Shown: in pieces, positions 42,577-52,997 of the stretch | Layout of the letters: each line of letters begins with the position of its first letter | Position numbering within the stretch: the first letter of the stretch is position 1 | Source of the DNA: Symbiodinium kawagutii | Lineage: Eukaryota; Sar; Dinophyceae; Suessiales; Symbiodiniaceae | Assembly (NCBI GenBank): GCA_009767595.1 | Contig: VSDK01015421.1 | Span: 272,341 to 336,340, forward strand | Direction: 5' to 3' | DNA: 64,000 bases | Notes under the pieces: model-generated | Databases searched by the model: none | The model's input: the letters and a program-made list of their open reading frames with translations, nothing else | What the model was told of the DNA's origin: nothing | Position numbers and translations under genes: made by a program

Positions 42577-42726
42577 ATGCCAGATCAGATCAGCAAAATG
42601 TTGCGTCCGTTGGGGCCTCAAGCGGATTGCTGTGATGTGCTTAGGCACTACCACCGAGTGAAAGGCATGGACCTGAACGAAGCAACAGACCTGTTTTTTT
42701 TTTTGAATGTTGTACCTGTTGACTAG
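42577..42726 (+). CDS. small ORF or terminal exon
   Basis: ATG to TAG, 49 codons: MPDQISKMLRPLGPQADCCD and then VLRHYHRVKGMDLNEATDL, with exon-like codon use. The final FFFLNVVPVD comes from a T-run, so the true 3' end may be before it. Function unknown. Confidence 0.35.
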   Translation: MPDQISKMLRPLGPQADCCDVLRHYHRVKGMDLNEATDLFFFLNVVPVD

Positions 42727-43048
42727 GCAGCAGTTTCATTTCCGAGTGCAGGAATTGCACTCTGAAAGCACTGGATGTGCATGTGCACACGCAGACATAA
42801 ACAGATACCCAAAGCCCTCAGCGCCAAAAACCTTCTTTTTTGCCAAGTGAAATTTAATACATTGTGCATCGTCCAAGTCTCGAAATGCAGCATCTTTGTA
42901 GTGTGTCATTCAATCCCTGTGTTTTCCTGCCTGCGTAACCCAAGAACACTTGAGATGGTTTTTGATGTCATCATTCGATATGGTATACTGACATGACTTG
43001 AGTAAATCTTTGTTGCAATAGTGGCCGTACACACTAGACACTTAGTTT

Positions 43049-43297
43049 TTGATTGCAAATTGGGCGCGCGTTAATAGCTCCGAAGCCGCGCGGTTGCAGA
43101 AATTTGATTATGCCTGTGGTGTCCACATGCTTCAATTGCCGGCCATGACCTTGGATGCACATATTACCGTGGCAGAGCATGAAATAACATGGGATGATAC
43201 AGAAAATGGCAAACAGAACATTGTTCTTTTGAATGCATTGCGTCTTTTTAATCCGCTCTACGTGTTCTTCTCATTTCTTCGGATTTTGGATGTCCAG
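43049..43297 (+). CDS. possible exon
   Basis: Open frame reading SSEAARLQKFDYACGVHMLQ, then LPAMTLDAHITVAEHEITWD, ending GTCCAG before GTATAT. Codon bias is weak. Confidence 0.3.
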
Positions 43298-43865
43298 GTA
43301 TATACTTCTGATATGTGACATATAAAACAGTGTGCACATAACATGATAACATAGTATAAGTGAGGGTACTGCACTGCGCTAGTTTCCAGGAGAGACAGGG
43401 CCACGCTTGTGTGGTCCGGGTGAAAAAAACATCCGGCTTTTGGTGCAGGTCTGAGGCCCCTCCTGTCTCCAGCTTCGAACGAGGTCAGAATGAACCATGT
43501 GGGATCCACGGGTGTGAATTCTGATTCTGAGTCCCAACCGTTTGCCTTGGAACTCTGTTGAAAAGACCATGGCCAATATCATTAATTGATATACATTGGT
43601 AATGGATGGTTATGGTACTAACGAACTAGTGGTTGAGAATGTTGAATAACCAGCTAATGACAATGTGATAACATATCTGATGATTGATAGTGAAGCTGTT
43701 TAAAGAACCTTGTGACTTTGGCGTCCCAGGGACGGGTATTCGGATCCCCTGGTAAGATCACTGGGCGGCCTCGCGTAGGTTGATCCAATGACCGTTGGGA
43801 ACACGTGACAGGGTGACGCCCCCCATATCGAGGATGAACCATCAAGTGTCCAGTGTTTGGTGGGG

Positions 43866-44030
43866 ACTTGCCATTGGAAGAAAGATCACTGCAGCACAGT
43901 TTGAAAGTCGCCGGGCAAGCAACTCATGTACCATAGATCTTTCCACTTGCGTAGTCTTGTCTCATCTCATAGATCTTTCCACCATTGGAAGAAAGATCAC
44001 TTCATTTTGCTAGTCTTGTCTCATCCCCAC
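43866..44030. repeat. short local duplication
   Basis: CCATTGGAAGAAAGATCACT occurs at 43872 and 43981. CATAGATCTTTCCAC occurs at 43930 and 43968. TAGTCTTGTCTCATC is also doubled. Non-coding. Confidence 0.8.
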
Positions 44031-44080
44031 TGATGCACCATAGATCACGCTGCAGCTGTTCCTTGTTGGGGTTCTTGCAG

Positions 44081-44445
44081 GTGAGAAGATCCACGTATGG
44101 AGCGAGAGCCGCCAAGAATGGTTGCTAGGCCGGGGACATTCATGGGAAGATCCAGCGTGGTGCAGAGATGCCTTGCTCACCCGCAATCGAGCCATCTTCA
44201 TAATGAGGAGCTACCCTAACATGAACGTGCTTGAATGCAGCACATATATCGATGCATCGATTTATCCACCGGCAAAATGCCATGTTTGGACGGAACCGTG
44301 CCTGCCATCATCCGGGCGCTCATTGGGCTCTGCGAAGCTGACAGGGGTGGTCCAGGAGGTCTTTCTAAACGACACAAAGACTGAGGGCTTCGTGAGGAGC
44401 CCAGGGGATGGGTGCCATCAGATCCAAGGGCGGATCTCAGGCTGA
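44081..44445 (+). CDS. open frame with VWSES motif, probably two exons
   Basis: After TTCTTGCAG the frame reads EKIHVWSESRQEWLLG with G/C-ending codons. It stays open to TGA at 44443 and regains exon-like quality at about 44337 (LTGVVQEVFLNDTKTEGFVR). I read the ends as two exons of one small beta-rich domain (V-x-V-W-S-E-S-x-x-x-W, later a V-x-x-V strand) with the middle perhaps intronic (GC donor at 44129). Family not named. Confidence 0.4.
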
Positions 44446-45046
44446 AGTTTGGTTGCTATGGACGTTTTAACTACGTTGATTTCTGGGACCTTGGGGCTTG
44501 GAGATGCTTGGAATATGGAGATGGAGCTTTTAAGAGTATCAGTCACCAAGCTTTGTCATCGGACATGAGGAAAGGTCATGAACCCCAATGAGAAAACAGC
44601 TGTGTGTGTGAGTCTATGCAGGCGTCTTCCAGAACAAAGTGGTTTGTTGATTGATGGTCTCAACCAGAATGATGGCTTTCACCAGAAGAAATCATAGCAT
44701 GCATACATACGCTCAGAAAGGGCCGCTTTTGCACAGCATTCCAGTCCGACGATTTGTTTTCATTCTTTTAGCCTGGGAAAGTCAGTTGGTCAAGGGAGCC
44801 CCTTCCCCGGAAAGACTTGCCTCAGGAACATTGTCAATTGTATTGTGCCCTTGTGCAATCAAACATACATAGCTGGCTGCAAAATTTGGCCCTGTTTCCC
44901 ATTGGGTAAAGCATCTAGTTGCATGGTGGATTTCGCGCCAAAGATGGTGCGCTAAGATGCGCTAAGGATGTCCCTGCTGGTAGCCTGAAGGCGCCCTGAT
45001 TGGAAACCCGTGGGATGTTGCTTGGAGATTGGTATGGAGGACGAAC

Positions 45047-45059
45047 ATGATGATGATGG

Positions 45060-45107
<48 letters not shown>

Positions 45108-45349
45108 CGACGACGATGCCGATGATGGCGATGATGACGATGATGACGATGATGACGATGATGACGATGATGAAGATGATGACGATGATGAAGATGATGA
45201 AGATGAAATGATGACGATGATGACGATGATGAAAATGAAGATGATGAAGATGAAGATGAAGATGATGAAAATGAAGATGATGAAAATGAAGATGAAGATG
45301 ATGAACATGAAGATGGAGGTGAAGAATAGTTAATAAGAAGATGATGATG

Positions 45350-45428
<79 letters not shown>

Positions 45429-45559
45429 CAATGACGACGATGATGAGGATGATGACGATGATGACGATCATGAAGATGATGAAGATGAAGATGAATATGA
45501 AGATGATGAAAATGAAGATGAAGATGATGAACATGAAGATGGAGGTGAATAATAGTTAA

Positions 45560-45647
<88 letters not shown>

Positions 45648-45682
45648 CTGATGCTGATGCTGATGATGATGATGATGATGAA
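45047..45682. repeat. (GAT)n array with internal duplication
   Basis: Long GAT runs with GAC, GAA and GCT variants. The block GAACATGAAGATGGAGGTGA followed by AATAGTTAA occurs twice (about 45302 and 45530). All acidic, poly-Met, poly-Ile and poly-Ser frames here are artefacts. Confidence 0.95.
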
Positions 45683-46072
45683 GGGGGTAGGCAACTACCA
45701 ATCACCAACAATAGATCAAACGTGATGATAGTGATGTCGATGATGAATCGTGGGTTTTAGCGGGTGCCTCATGATACGAAACCATGGCATGATGATGGCG
45801 GCGATGATGTCGTGAGAATCCATGACATGATAAATAGCAATCAAACTAGGGATGCCAGCAACAAAGGCATGGGGATGACGGTGATGATAGTTGAACAAGT
45901 AGGCGCAGAAACAGATTCTCACATTTGCATAAACACGAGCAAACTTCATCGCAGCCAGGTTCTTTCACAGACAGGTGTGTCCGAAACTCAGTGGAGGTTG
46001 CTTTGGTGGCCGCGTTGTGTTTTGGAAATCAATTGTGAAACACTTTAGGAACTGAAAAACTTTCTTGGTTGG

Positions 46073-46238
46073 TTGTGTCAAATATTGTTCACTTTTGTTT
46101 CTACCCAAGACGAGTCTGCAGATGAGTTTTTGTTTGACCACCAACTAGTGTTTTATCAACCTTGCGCCAAACCAACACTCTTCGACCCGAAGGAGCTGCC
46201 AATGATCACTATTGTTACCAACCTATATCTATTTCATA
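46073..46238 (+). CDS. possible exon
   Basis: Reads QDESADEFLFDHQLVFYQPC, then AKPTLFDPKELPMITIVTNL, up to the family C element at 46239. Moderate codon bias; no family. Confidence 0.4.
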
Positions 46239-46344
46239 GTGGTTTCTCAGGTCGTAGGGGTCCCTAGTTACCATCCTTTACTAGCCATTTGCAGCACTAA
46301 ACCCACCATAACTTGGGGGGCCCCATATGTTCAGAAACCCCCAC
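46239..46344. mobile_element. family C element between two open segments
   Basis: Left end AGTGGTTTCTCAGGTCGTAG, right end CATATGTTCAGAAACCCCCA. The ends are inverted repeats and contain GTTTCT and TTCAG. It lies exactly between two plus-strand open segments, as an element acting as an intron would, but a strict GT-AG join is out of phase by one base. Confidence 0.6.
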
Positions 46345-46551
46345 ATTGACGGCACCAACTTTTCTTGGAAGCGTCCAAGGAAGTGGGTTCTGCCAGCGGA
46401 TCGCCAGAAGATGCTGAAGAAGGCGAAGCCTGCGCCGGCGACACCTGTCGCGATGGGAGGACTGGAAGTGTGGCACTTGGTCAAAGGGACCGGGGATAGG
46501 ACCTGCGGTGGAGTTACTGATTTTTTTGTGCGCTTTACTGAGGAAAAATGA
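46345..46551 (+). CDS. exon, probably terminal
   Basis: Reads IDGTNFSWKRPRKWVLPADR, then QKMLKKAKPAPATPVAMGGL and EVWHLVKGTGDRTCGGVTDF, to TGA. The central part has high third-position GC and a basic Lys/Pro stretch. Family unknown. Confidence 0.5.
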   Translation: MDGTNFSWKRPRKWVLPADRQKMLKKAKPAPATPVAMGGLEVWHLVKGTGDRTCGGVTDFFVRFTEEK

Positions 46552-46748
46552 CTACTCAAAGTAATTATTATATACTTACTTACTTCCACGATGATGGAGC
46601 AAACATGCCAGATTACTAACATAAGCAACCAAAAATAGGTGGAAATAGGGAGAATCATAGCCAGAAGTCACAAAAAATCGGTTAAGATGGAGAAACTCAG
46701 CACGCCAGTGAGTCAAAGCTACTGGGAAAATGTGAAAAATTGGCTGAC

Positions 46749-46877
46749 GCCAGGTGTCAGCGCCCAGCGAGTTGGACTTGAAGGCCATGTTGAAAGCCGC
46801 ACTGCGAGGATCCTCAGGGGCCATGGCCAGGATGGCCGTGGTGAAGCTGGGGTCAATGATGTGATGCCAAGCGGGGT
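46749..46877 (-). CDS. minus-strand exon of an unrecognised gene
   Basis: After CTGGGAG on the minus strand the frame reads PAWHHIIDPSFTTAILAMAP, then EDPRSAAFNMAFKSNSLGAD and TW, before GTCAGC. Nearly all third positions are G, C or T in a coding pattern. The plus frames here are weaker. Confidence 0.55.
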
Positions 46878-47307
46878 CTCCCAGTGGCAGTCACCTTGTG
46901 GTGTTGATAGGCGCCTATCACCTGCGTAAGCTTCTTTTGTTGAAGGTCCAGGCATGCCCAGGCATGCCCAGGCCATAGTGACATAGTGTAAGTTGACCAA
47001 GTTCCAAAATCAGGACCAAGGCCAACTCACAGGATGAACAGTGAAGGTTCAAACTGAACAGGATCTTCAGCTATGAGGTGGCGGTGATTGATGCAATGTT
47101 GGTGGTTGTAACTCTTCCACGGTTCACTCATGATGAACAGTTCCTAACCCCAGATGACGGTAGCGAATCCCCAGCCAACCAGCGTGGAACAAATTTGTTG
47201 CCGCCATGTTGAGTCCCCGCAGGCAGTGGCAGACAAATATGTTTGGAGTTGAAGGCATTTATGCGAAATTCATTGTGAAACTTTGCGGCCCATGATCAAC
47301 AACTATC

Positions 47308-47553
47308 GTGCTCGGCATTGTGTGCTTGGAACTTGGGGGATTAGAAGCTATGCCTGGTCCCAACCTCGAGGATTGTTTCAATGGAATCAATGGGGCGCGG
47401 TCTTTAGATCTTTGGTGGTTGATTGTCGCCAGACGCCCTGCAAAGGATCACGACTCAAACCGTGCAGAACTCTTTCCAACAACTGTGAAAGACACATGCC
47501 TTTGGGGGTTGACTCTTGTCATTAGTTCTGACTGGCGAAATGGCTTTTGGTGA
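47308..47553 (+). CDS. doubtful open frame
   Basis: Reads LEDCFNGINGARSLDLWWLI and then LFPTTVKDTCLWGLTLVISS. Protein-like but without clear splice sites or codon bias. Confidence 0.22.
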   Translation: MLGIVCLELGGLEAMPGPNLEDCFNGINGARSLDLWWLIVARRPAKDHDSNRAELFPTTVKDTCLWGLTLVISSDWRNGFW

Positions 47554-47739
47554 ACAAAGACAGGTTGAATGGCCATCAGCACATGGTCCAACGTTTGAAA
47601 CTAGTGGATCAGGTTCGTGCTTGACAGTGTGACATTCAGACGGAACTGTTCACTCTGTGGTTTGGTCATCATTGATTGCCTGTTGCACCGGTGACTTGCT
47701 GGCTTGGGCGGGGCATCTGTGATACGCCTGGCTTTTCGT

Positions 47740-47906
47740 TGATTCTTCTGGCTCGAAAGTGGGCGCTGCAACGGGCTTGTTGTTTGTGCTGCTCGCACCT
47801 TCGCGGATGGCGAGCTGTCAGGAGCAAGGCGCGACTGAATTCCATGCGTTCATGTAGCGAAGTAAAGTATGGCGACTTCTCTGCCAGAACTGGGATCAGA
47901 CCATGA
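47740..47906 (+). CDS. doubtful Cys-rich open frame
   Basis: Reads ARKWALQRACCLCCSHLRGW and then RAVRSKARLNSMRSCSEVKY to TGA. A second plus frame (LLAPSRMASCQEQGATEFHA) competes. Confidence 0.25.
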
Positions 47907-48027
47907 ATGTGTGAATGCCATTCGTAACTTTTGATGGATCGTGGCTCACGATGAACTAATTCGGTACTAACAGTAGCTACCAGCTAGAACTACTGATTCT
48001 AGACTACTACTGTTGTACTTGTTGCAG

Positions 48028-48166
48028 CGCCACAAAAAGAAGACAGAGTCGCTAAGCAAGCAATTGCAAGGGTTGCAGTTGGATGATCCTAGCGTCAACT
48101 CCTGCCGTTTTTCACCACGATGGGTGCTGATGTGGTACACCAAAAGCGGTCAACTGACGGGGCGCG
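48028..48166 (+). CDS. exon of an unrecognised gene
   Basis: After CTTGTTGCAG in phase 0, reads RHKKKTESLSKQLQGLQLDD, then PSVNSCRFSPRWVLMWYTKS and GQLTGR, before a GTAAGG donor. A well-formed exon with clean borders. Confidence 0.6.
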
Positions 48167-48585
48167 GTAAGGAGTAGTTCCACTTTTTGTTTGGAGGGGT
48201 GTGATGTATACCCAATCGATCCCCAGTGCTGGTGTTCTCGCGGTTTCATTTTCTTTGCCATGATAGAATGCCAATGTGATTCTTGGAACCTATATTGAAG
48301 TCACAAACCCCATTCGATACATGTTAGGCATATCGCCCACGTATGCCAGTAGAAATGCTTTGCACAAGTAACAAAGCAAGCAGATTGGAATCCCGTGTGC
48401 CCCCCTGGGTTTCCTCAGGACATGCGACTTTCTGTCGCGAATGGTCACTTAGCTCTATGAAGTTAAGACTAGTTGGGCACATTCTAAACTGCTATGAGTT
48501 CAACATGGTTCAACCCATATTTGTTCCGAAATTTCCAGCAGCTCCTGCGGCTGGATCGCCAGGTTGCCCCACAGGTGACGAGACC

Positions 48586-48831
48586 ATGACTCCCAAGCGC
48601 AAGGCACTTGGGGGTCTTGTGCGGTGGAGGTTGGTCCTGTTCCTGTTGGTGGGGTTGTCATGGGGATCAACCGCAGCACCGGCGTCGCGTTTTTTGGGCC
48701 ACGCGCTGCAAGGCGGCGCGGCGAGGGGCCAAATCCAAAGCGAAATCGCAACCCTGGAAGACCGACTCCAAGGCGCCGATGGATTTAGCAGAAGCGTTCC
48801 GGGGATGCGAAACGTGTGGCCCGTGGGGTGA
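48586..48831 (+). CDS. 81-residue ORF or first exon with a signal anchor
   Basis: ATG to TGA. The start is basic (MTPKRKALGGLVRW), then a hydrophobic stretch (RLVLFLLVGLSWGSTAA), then a helix IQSEIATLEDRLQGADGF. High third-position GC. The last codons may be intron. A second frame over 48700-48825 (AKSKAKSQPWKTDSKAPMDL) is also coding-like. Either a small membrane or secreted protein, or a first exon. Confidence 0.45.
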   Translation: MTPKRKALGGLVRWRLVLFLLVGLSWGSTAAPASRFLGHALQGGAARGQIQSEIATLEDRLQGADGFSRSVPGMRNVWPVG

Positions 48832-48964
48832 GGATCTTCTAAAGTTAAGGACTATTCATCCATGCCCAGGATTTCTCACAGCCAAAGTTAAGCAGAATTG
48901 TTCTAAATGATATGCTCAGGATACTCCATATGTCTCCATGCCATTCAAGTTAGGGATGGTTTAT

Positions 48965-49065
48965 TTGGTTGGTGTTTTGATTGACTTTGTTCATTTTCCC
49001 CAGTAATCATTAGCAAACGGTTGTTTGACTAATATTTTCCATAAGGGGTTGAAACCACCAACCAG
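48965..49065. mobile_element. family A inverted-repeat element
   Basis: Starts TTGGTTGGTGTTTTG, ends GGGTTGAAACCACCAACCAG. The middle shares TTCATTTTCCCCAGTAATCA and AAACGGTTGTTTGAC with the 63567 copy. Confidence 0.75.
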
Positions 49066-49662
49066 TTTATGAATAGTTGGGTTTTGTTGATTCATTAGCT
49101 CAGTAGTAGTAAACCATCAGTGACCACCACAGAAAGGGCCTCACAGCAGAATCCTCCCCAGCATTGCCTGCAGTACGGAACCTCGATGGCGTAACTGCCA
49201 TGCCCCCAGTGACGCTCAAGCCCACTGAGCCCCTTATGTCATGGTACATCACTCAGCAACCAGTGGCTTGAGCCACTAACCGTGTGATTTGTTCTTTTGG
49301 CGCTGGGGAAGAGGCCCGCGATGGTTTTAAGAAGTAAAAGGTAGCCAGAAATTACTTTGCAACTTTCATCCATGCTTATAACGGGAAGCTCGCCCTAGAC
49401 ACACATCATGTAAGGTCTTGGGCGGACAAGTGAGCCACAAGATCAGCAGCCGATTCGGTAAACATCCAGCAATAGTTCGCTCAGTCTAGGGGGGGCACTC
49501 CTTTTAGACTTGAAGAAATACGAACGAGGTGTTCGCACCGGAGTGGGTCTAAACATCCAATCAATGGGTGATACGGTACATTGTAAAAGTAAAAATATGT
49601 TGCAATGGTTTTGGCAAGGGTTCTCATGACAGATTTCGGTTATTGGTTTGGATGCATTTCAT
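49066..49662. other. no supported gene
   Basis: No coding segment or recognisable element. Confidence 0.4.
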
Positions 49663-49663
49663 T

Positions 49664-49719
<56 letters not shown>

Positions 49720-49736
49720 CATCATCATCCTCATCC

Positions 49737-49803
<67 letters not shown>

Positions 49804-49982
49804 TTTCATCATGTTCATCATCATCATCTTATTTTTCTTCAGCTTCATCTTCATCATGTTCATCTTCATCATCATCATCGTCATCATCTTCATCATCGTC
49901 ATCATCGTCATCATCGTCCTCATCCTCACCATCACCACCACCACCACCTTTATCATCATCGTCGTCATCATCTTCATCATCG

Positions 49983-50013
<31 letters not shown>

Positions 50014-50043
50014 CATCATCATCATCATCATCATCGTCATCAC

Positions 50044-50077
<34 letters not shown>

Positions 50078-50295
50078 TTAAATTTCTTCATTTATATCTT
50101 CATCATCTTCATCATTCATCATCGTCATCATCGTCATCATCGTCATCATCGTCATCATCGTCATCATCGTCATCATCGTTATCATCGTCATCATCGCCAT
50201 CATCGCCATCATCGTCATCATCGTCATCATCGTCATCATCTCCATCATCGTCCTCATCCTCACCATCATCACCACCACCACCATCATCATCGTCG

Positions 50296-50335
<40 letters not shown>

Positions 50336-50452
50336 GTTCGTCATTGTTGTCGTTGTCGTCATCATCATCATCAAAGACACAGATCATCATGATACCTCAT
50401 CGATCATCATTTTAACATCGTTGATCATCATCATCATCATCATCATCATCAG

Positions 50453-50512
<60 letters not shown>

Positions 50513-50516
50513 GTTT

Positions 50517-50578
<62 letters not shown>

Positions 50579-50633
50579 CATCATCATCATCATCATCATC
50601 NNNNNNNNNNNNNNNNNNNNNNNNNNNNNNNNN

Positions 50634-50721
<88 letters not shown>

Positions 50722-50773
50722 AGACAAAGATCATCATGATACCTCATCGATCATCTTTTCAACATCGTTGATC

Positions 50774-50862
<89 letters not shown>

Positions 50863-50863
50863 T
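49663..50863. repeat. (ATC)n array, about 1.2 kb, with gap
   Basis: Long TCA/ATC runs with CTC, GTC and TTC variants. A block of about 60 bases containing ATCATCATGATACCTCATCG is present at about 50382 and again at about 50727. The sequence is related, inverted, to the GAT array at 45047-45682. Frames in it are artefacts. Confidence 0.95.
50601..50633. other. assembly gap (33 N)
   Basis: 33 N inside the ATC array; the true length is unknown. Confidence 0.95.
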
Positions 50864-51004
50864 TTTATCGTCCTTTTCCTCATCCTCATCCTCATTCTCA
50901 TCATCACGACCATTATCCTTTTCATCGCACAAACCGCTGGACGTCCTTCACCAGTCTTTGACCCCAACTGTGTCGCAAAATGATCGCCTGCTGTCACCCC
51001 CACC

Positions 51005-51052
51005 ATGGCTTCGACCGCGCCAGCGTCCAGGAATCAGCTGGAGCTGGCCGAG
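51005..51052 (+). CDS. Tex/SRBD1-like gene, exon 1
   Basis: The gene is joined through 51510-51581, 57195-57277, 59163-59217 and 61740-61843. This exon starts at ATG in a CACCATGG context and reads MASTAPASRNQLELAE before GTAGGG. Joined, exons 1-3 give a helix (VVTHIASKFALAPQRVERAA), then AAELLE and EGNAIPFIATYRKEVTGMTA. That matches the N-terminus of bacterial Tex and eukaryotic SRBD1 (for example LLEEDNTIPFIARYRKE in human SRBD1), a family of nucleic-acid-binding proteins with a YqgF-like fold and an S1 domain linked to transcription. Only the N-terminal region is in the window; the YqgF and S1 parts were not found. Confidence 0.6.
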
Positions 51053-51509
51053 GTAGGGGCACATCTCAGAGTTTTTGCAGCGACATGGGAGATGAAACAC
51101 GCACTGACGCTGGTGAAACCCCTCGGAGTACGACCTCAAGAAACCATATTGGGGTGGAGTTTTCCTTTGAGGATTAATCAATGTGTACTGCATGGTTGAT
51201 TTTTCTCCCCTACAGTTGACTGTACATCGATCAAGTGACATTTGTTTTCAAGGTTGTTGCTTGCACCTTGCCTTTGGGAGGTAAACTTGGACCGTGGTTT
51301 CTCAAAGGAAACCATTTTGTTAAAATCAGAGCGCGCCAATTTTTCATTGGACAACAATTTTTTCGTCGGAAAATCCATTGGAAAACCATCATTTGACAGC
51401 TACACATGCATGTTCATATAGGGAAACCAAGATTTCTTACAGGAAAACCACAAGTTTTGACAGGAACCCCCTGCCAACATTTTGGGTCTCCGTGCTTGGT
51501 CCAGGCGAG

Positions 51510-51581
51510 GTCGTCACCCACATCGCTTCCAAGTTTGCCCTGGCTCCTCAACGCGTTGAACGTGCGGCCGAGCTTTTGGAG
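51510..51581 (+). CDS. Tex/SRBD1-like gene, exon 2
   Basis: 24 codons in phase 0: VVTHIASKFALAPQRVERAA then ELLE. The donor is GTGTAG. CGAGGT is present at both the exon 1 end and the exon 2 start, so the border is ambiguous by a few bases. The following intron (51582-57194) holds the tandem cysteine-rich genes. Confidence 0.65.
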
Positions 51582-51920
51582 GTGTAGATGTGGATGCAGC
51601 AGAGGGTTATGAAGTCATGAAGCATGGTGAGGAATGGTTGGGAAGTGGCGATTACCATGGTAGATGATGAACCATTTTCAACAATGATGGCTTACAGTAT
51701 ATTACAGTATTACTGATGAGCATAGTTGTTCAATGCTTAGTGATATTTGCTGCTCTTACTGCTCCAAGACTGCTGTGACTGGAGTTGGGAATGGTTGACC
51801 AACCAGTGTGGTTGTGAATCGGAGCGGCAATCAACTAGCGATGCTTCAGTGCCATGCCAAGTACTGTTGATATTGGCTATTCACAGACCTTTGAGCAGCT
51901 TGTGCAGCATCTCCCTGGTT

Positions 51921-51943
51921 GTTAGCCATTTTGAGCTGTCAAG
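51921..51943 (+). other. spliced-leader-like relict, copy 1
   Basis: GTTAGCCATTTTGAGCTGTC plus AAG resembles the 3' part of the dinoflagellate spliced leader (GTAGCCATTTTGGCTCAAG) with extra T, A and GT. It ends 31 bases before the ATG at 51975. The same sequence is at 53728-53750 and 55657-55679. Confidence 0.55.
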
Positions 51944-51974
51944 ATTTCTGAGAGGTGGAATTGCTGCAATCGCA

Positions 51975-52997
51975 ATGCTGTCCCGAGTCATTGTCTTCCT
52001 TTTTGGCCTAGCCCTTGCTGAGCCTGAGGTCAAGGCCACGCCACTGCATTGCATCACATGTGCGGCACAGCAGGTGACATGCATATCCACTGCTATCAAC
52101 CAGTGCAAAGAACAGCATGCCTGCGATACTTTGATGAATGCAAGCTCTTGTGTCTCCTGTGTTGGCGCTGCAAACTGTGGTTCTGACCCAGCCTGCAGTG
52201 ACTGCTCATTGAACCAGCTCGAAACCGTGCTGGACTTCAAGAAACTCATTGCAGCAAGTGCATCAGAGGAGGTAGTGGCCTTGCAGGAACCCGAGCTTCG
52301 CACGGCTCGGTGCAGCGAGAGCCAGTCCTTGATGAAGACCTGTGGAACTAGGTGTTATTCCAACAGCGACCTAGCAGGTTGCTCCGCCAAGTGTCTGCGG
52401 GGTGTGGGAGTGCAGTCTTCCTGCGCAAGCTGCTTTGGACGGAAGATTCAATGCAGCGTCAGGAATTGCTTGAAATTTTGCTCCGCTGATGCCAACAGTG
52501 CTGGATGCAGATCATGTGTGTCTCGCTCTTGCAGCAATTGCAATTCAGCAAAGTCCATGGAACCATCCGAGGATCCATCCGAGGAATTTTTCATGTCGGC
52601 ATTTGTGGCTCTGCCTCAATCCGAGCTTGAACCCGAGCTTCGCACGGCTCGGTGCAGCGAGAGCCAGTCCTTGATGAAGACCTGTGGAACTAGGTGTTAT
52701 TCCAACAGCGACCTAGCAGGTTGCTCCGCCAAGTGTCTGCGGGGTGTGGGAGTGCAGTCTTCCTGCGCAAGCTGCTTTGGACGGAAGATTCAATGCAGCG
52801 TCAGGAATTGCTTGAAATTTTGCTCCGCTGATGCCAACAGTGCTGGATGCAGATCATGTGTGTCTCGCTCTTGCAGCAATTGCAATTCAGCAAAGTCCAT
52901 GGAACCATCCGAGGATCCATCCGAGGAATCTTTTATGTCGGCACTTGCGGCTCTGTCTCAATCCAAGGATGAGCAGCAGCCCACCGTGTTTCCTTGA
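51975..52997 (+). CDS. secreted cysteine-rich protein, array copy 1
   Basis: Single exon, 340 residues. The frame is open upstream to 51747, but the ATG at 51975 is preferred: it gives a signal peptide (MLSRVIVFLFGLALAEPEVK) and follows the leader-like sequence. Module 1 (about residues 24-80) has 10 Cys spaced C-x2-C-x6-C-x7-C-x5-C-x8-C-x2-C-x5-C-x5-C-x2-C. Modules 2 and 3 are identical 114-residue repeats (DNA 52290-52631 and 52632-52973) with 14 Cys each. Their second half (CASCFGRKIQCSVRNC and onward) has nearly the module 1 spacing. Acidic PSEDPSEE linkers separate modules. Likely disulfide-rich and secreted or surface-exposed. No family recognised. It is nested, same strand, in the Tex-like gene's second intron. 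Confidence 0.8.
   Translation: MLSRVIVFLFGLALAEPEVKATPLHCITCAAQQVTCISTAINQCKEQHACDTLMNASSCVSCVGAANCGSDPACSDCSLNQLETVLDFKKLIAASASEEVVALQEPELRTARCSESQSLMKTCGTRCYSNSDLAGCSAKCLRGVGVQSSCASCFGRKIQCSVRNCLKFCSADANSAGCRSCVSRSCSNCNSAKSMEPSEDPSEEFFMSAFVALPQSELEPELRTARCSESQSLMKTCGTRCYSNSDLAGCSAKCLRGVGVQSSCASCFGRKIQCSVRNCLKFCSADANSAGCRSCVSRSCSNCNSAKSMEPSEDPSEESFMSALAALSQSKDEQQPTVFP

Noticed and set aside
44915..45694. Long minus-strand Ile/His/Ser ORFs and acidic plus ORFs
   Set aside because: Products of the GAT array. The same holds for 49568-50737.
51747..51974. N-terminal extension MLLLLLQDCCDWSWEWLTNQ of the array genes
   Set aside because: Open by chance: it runs through the spliced-leader-like site, and the internal ATG at 51975 gives a proper signal peptide.
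52489..52674. ORFs MPTVLDADHVCLALAAIAIQ and similar in the array
   Set aside because: Out-of-frame shadows of the cysteine-rich coding sequence, repeated in each copy. The 140-codon minus ORFs (51881, 53688, 55617) are likewise shadows.
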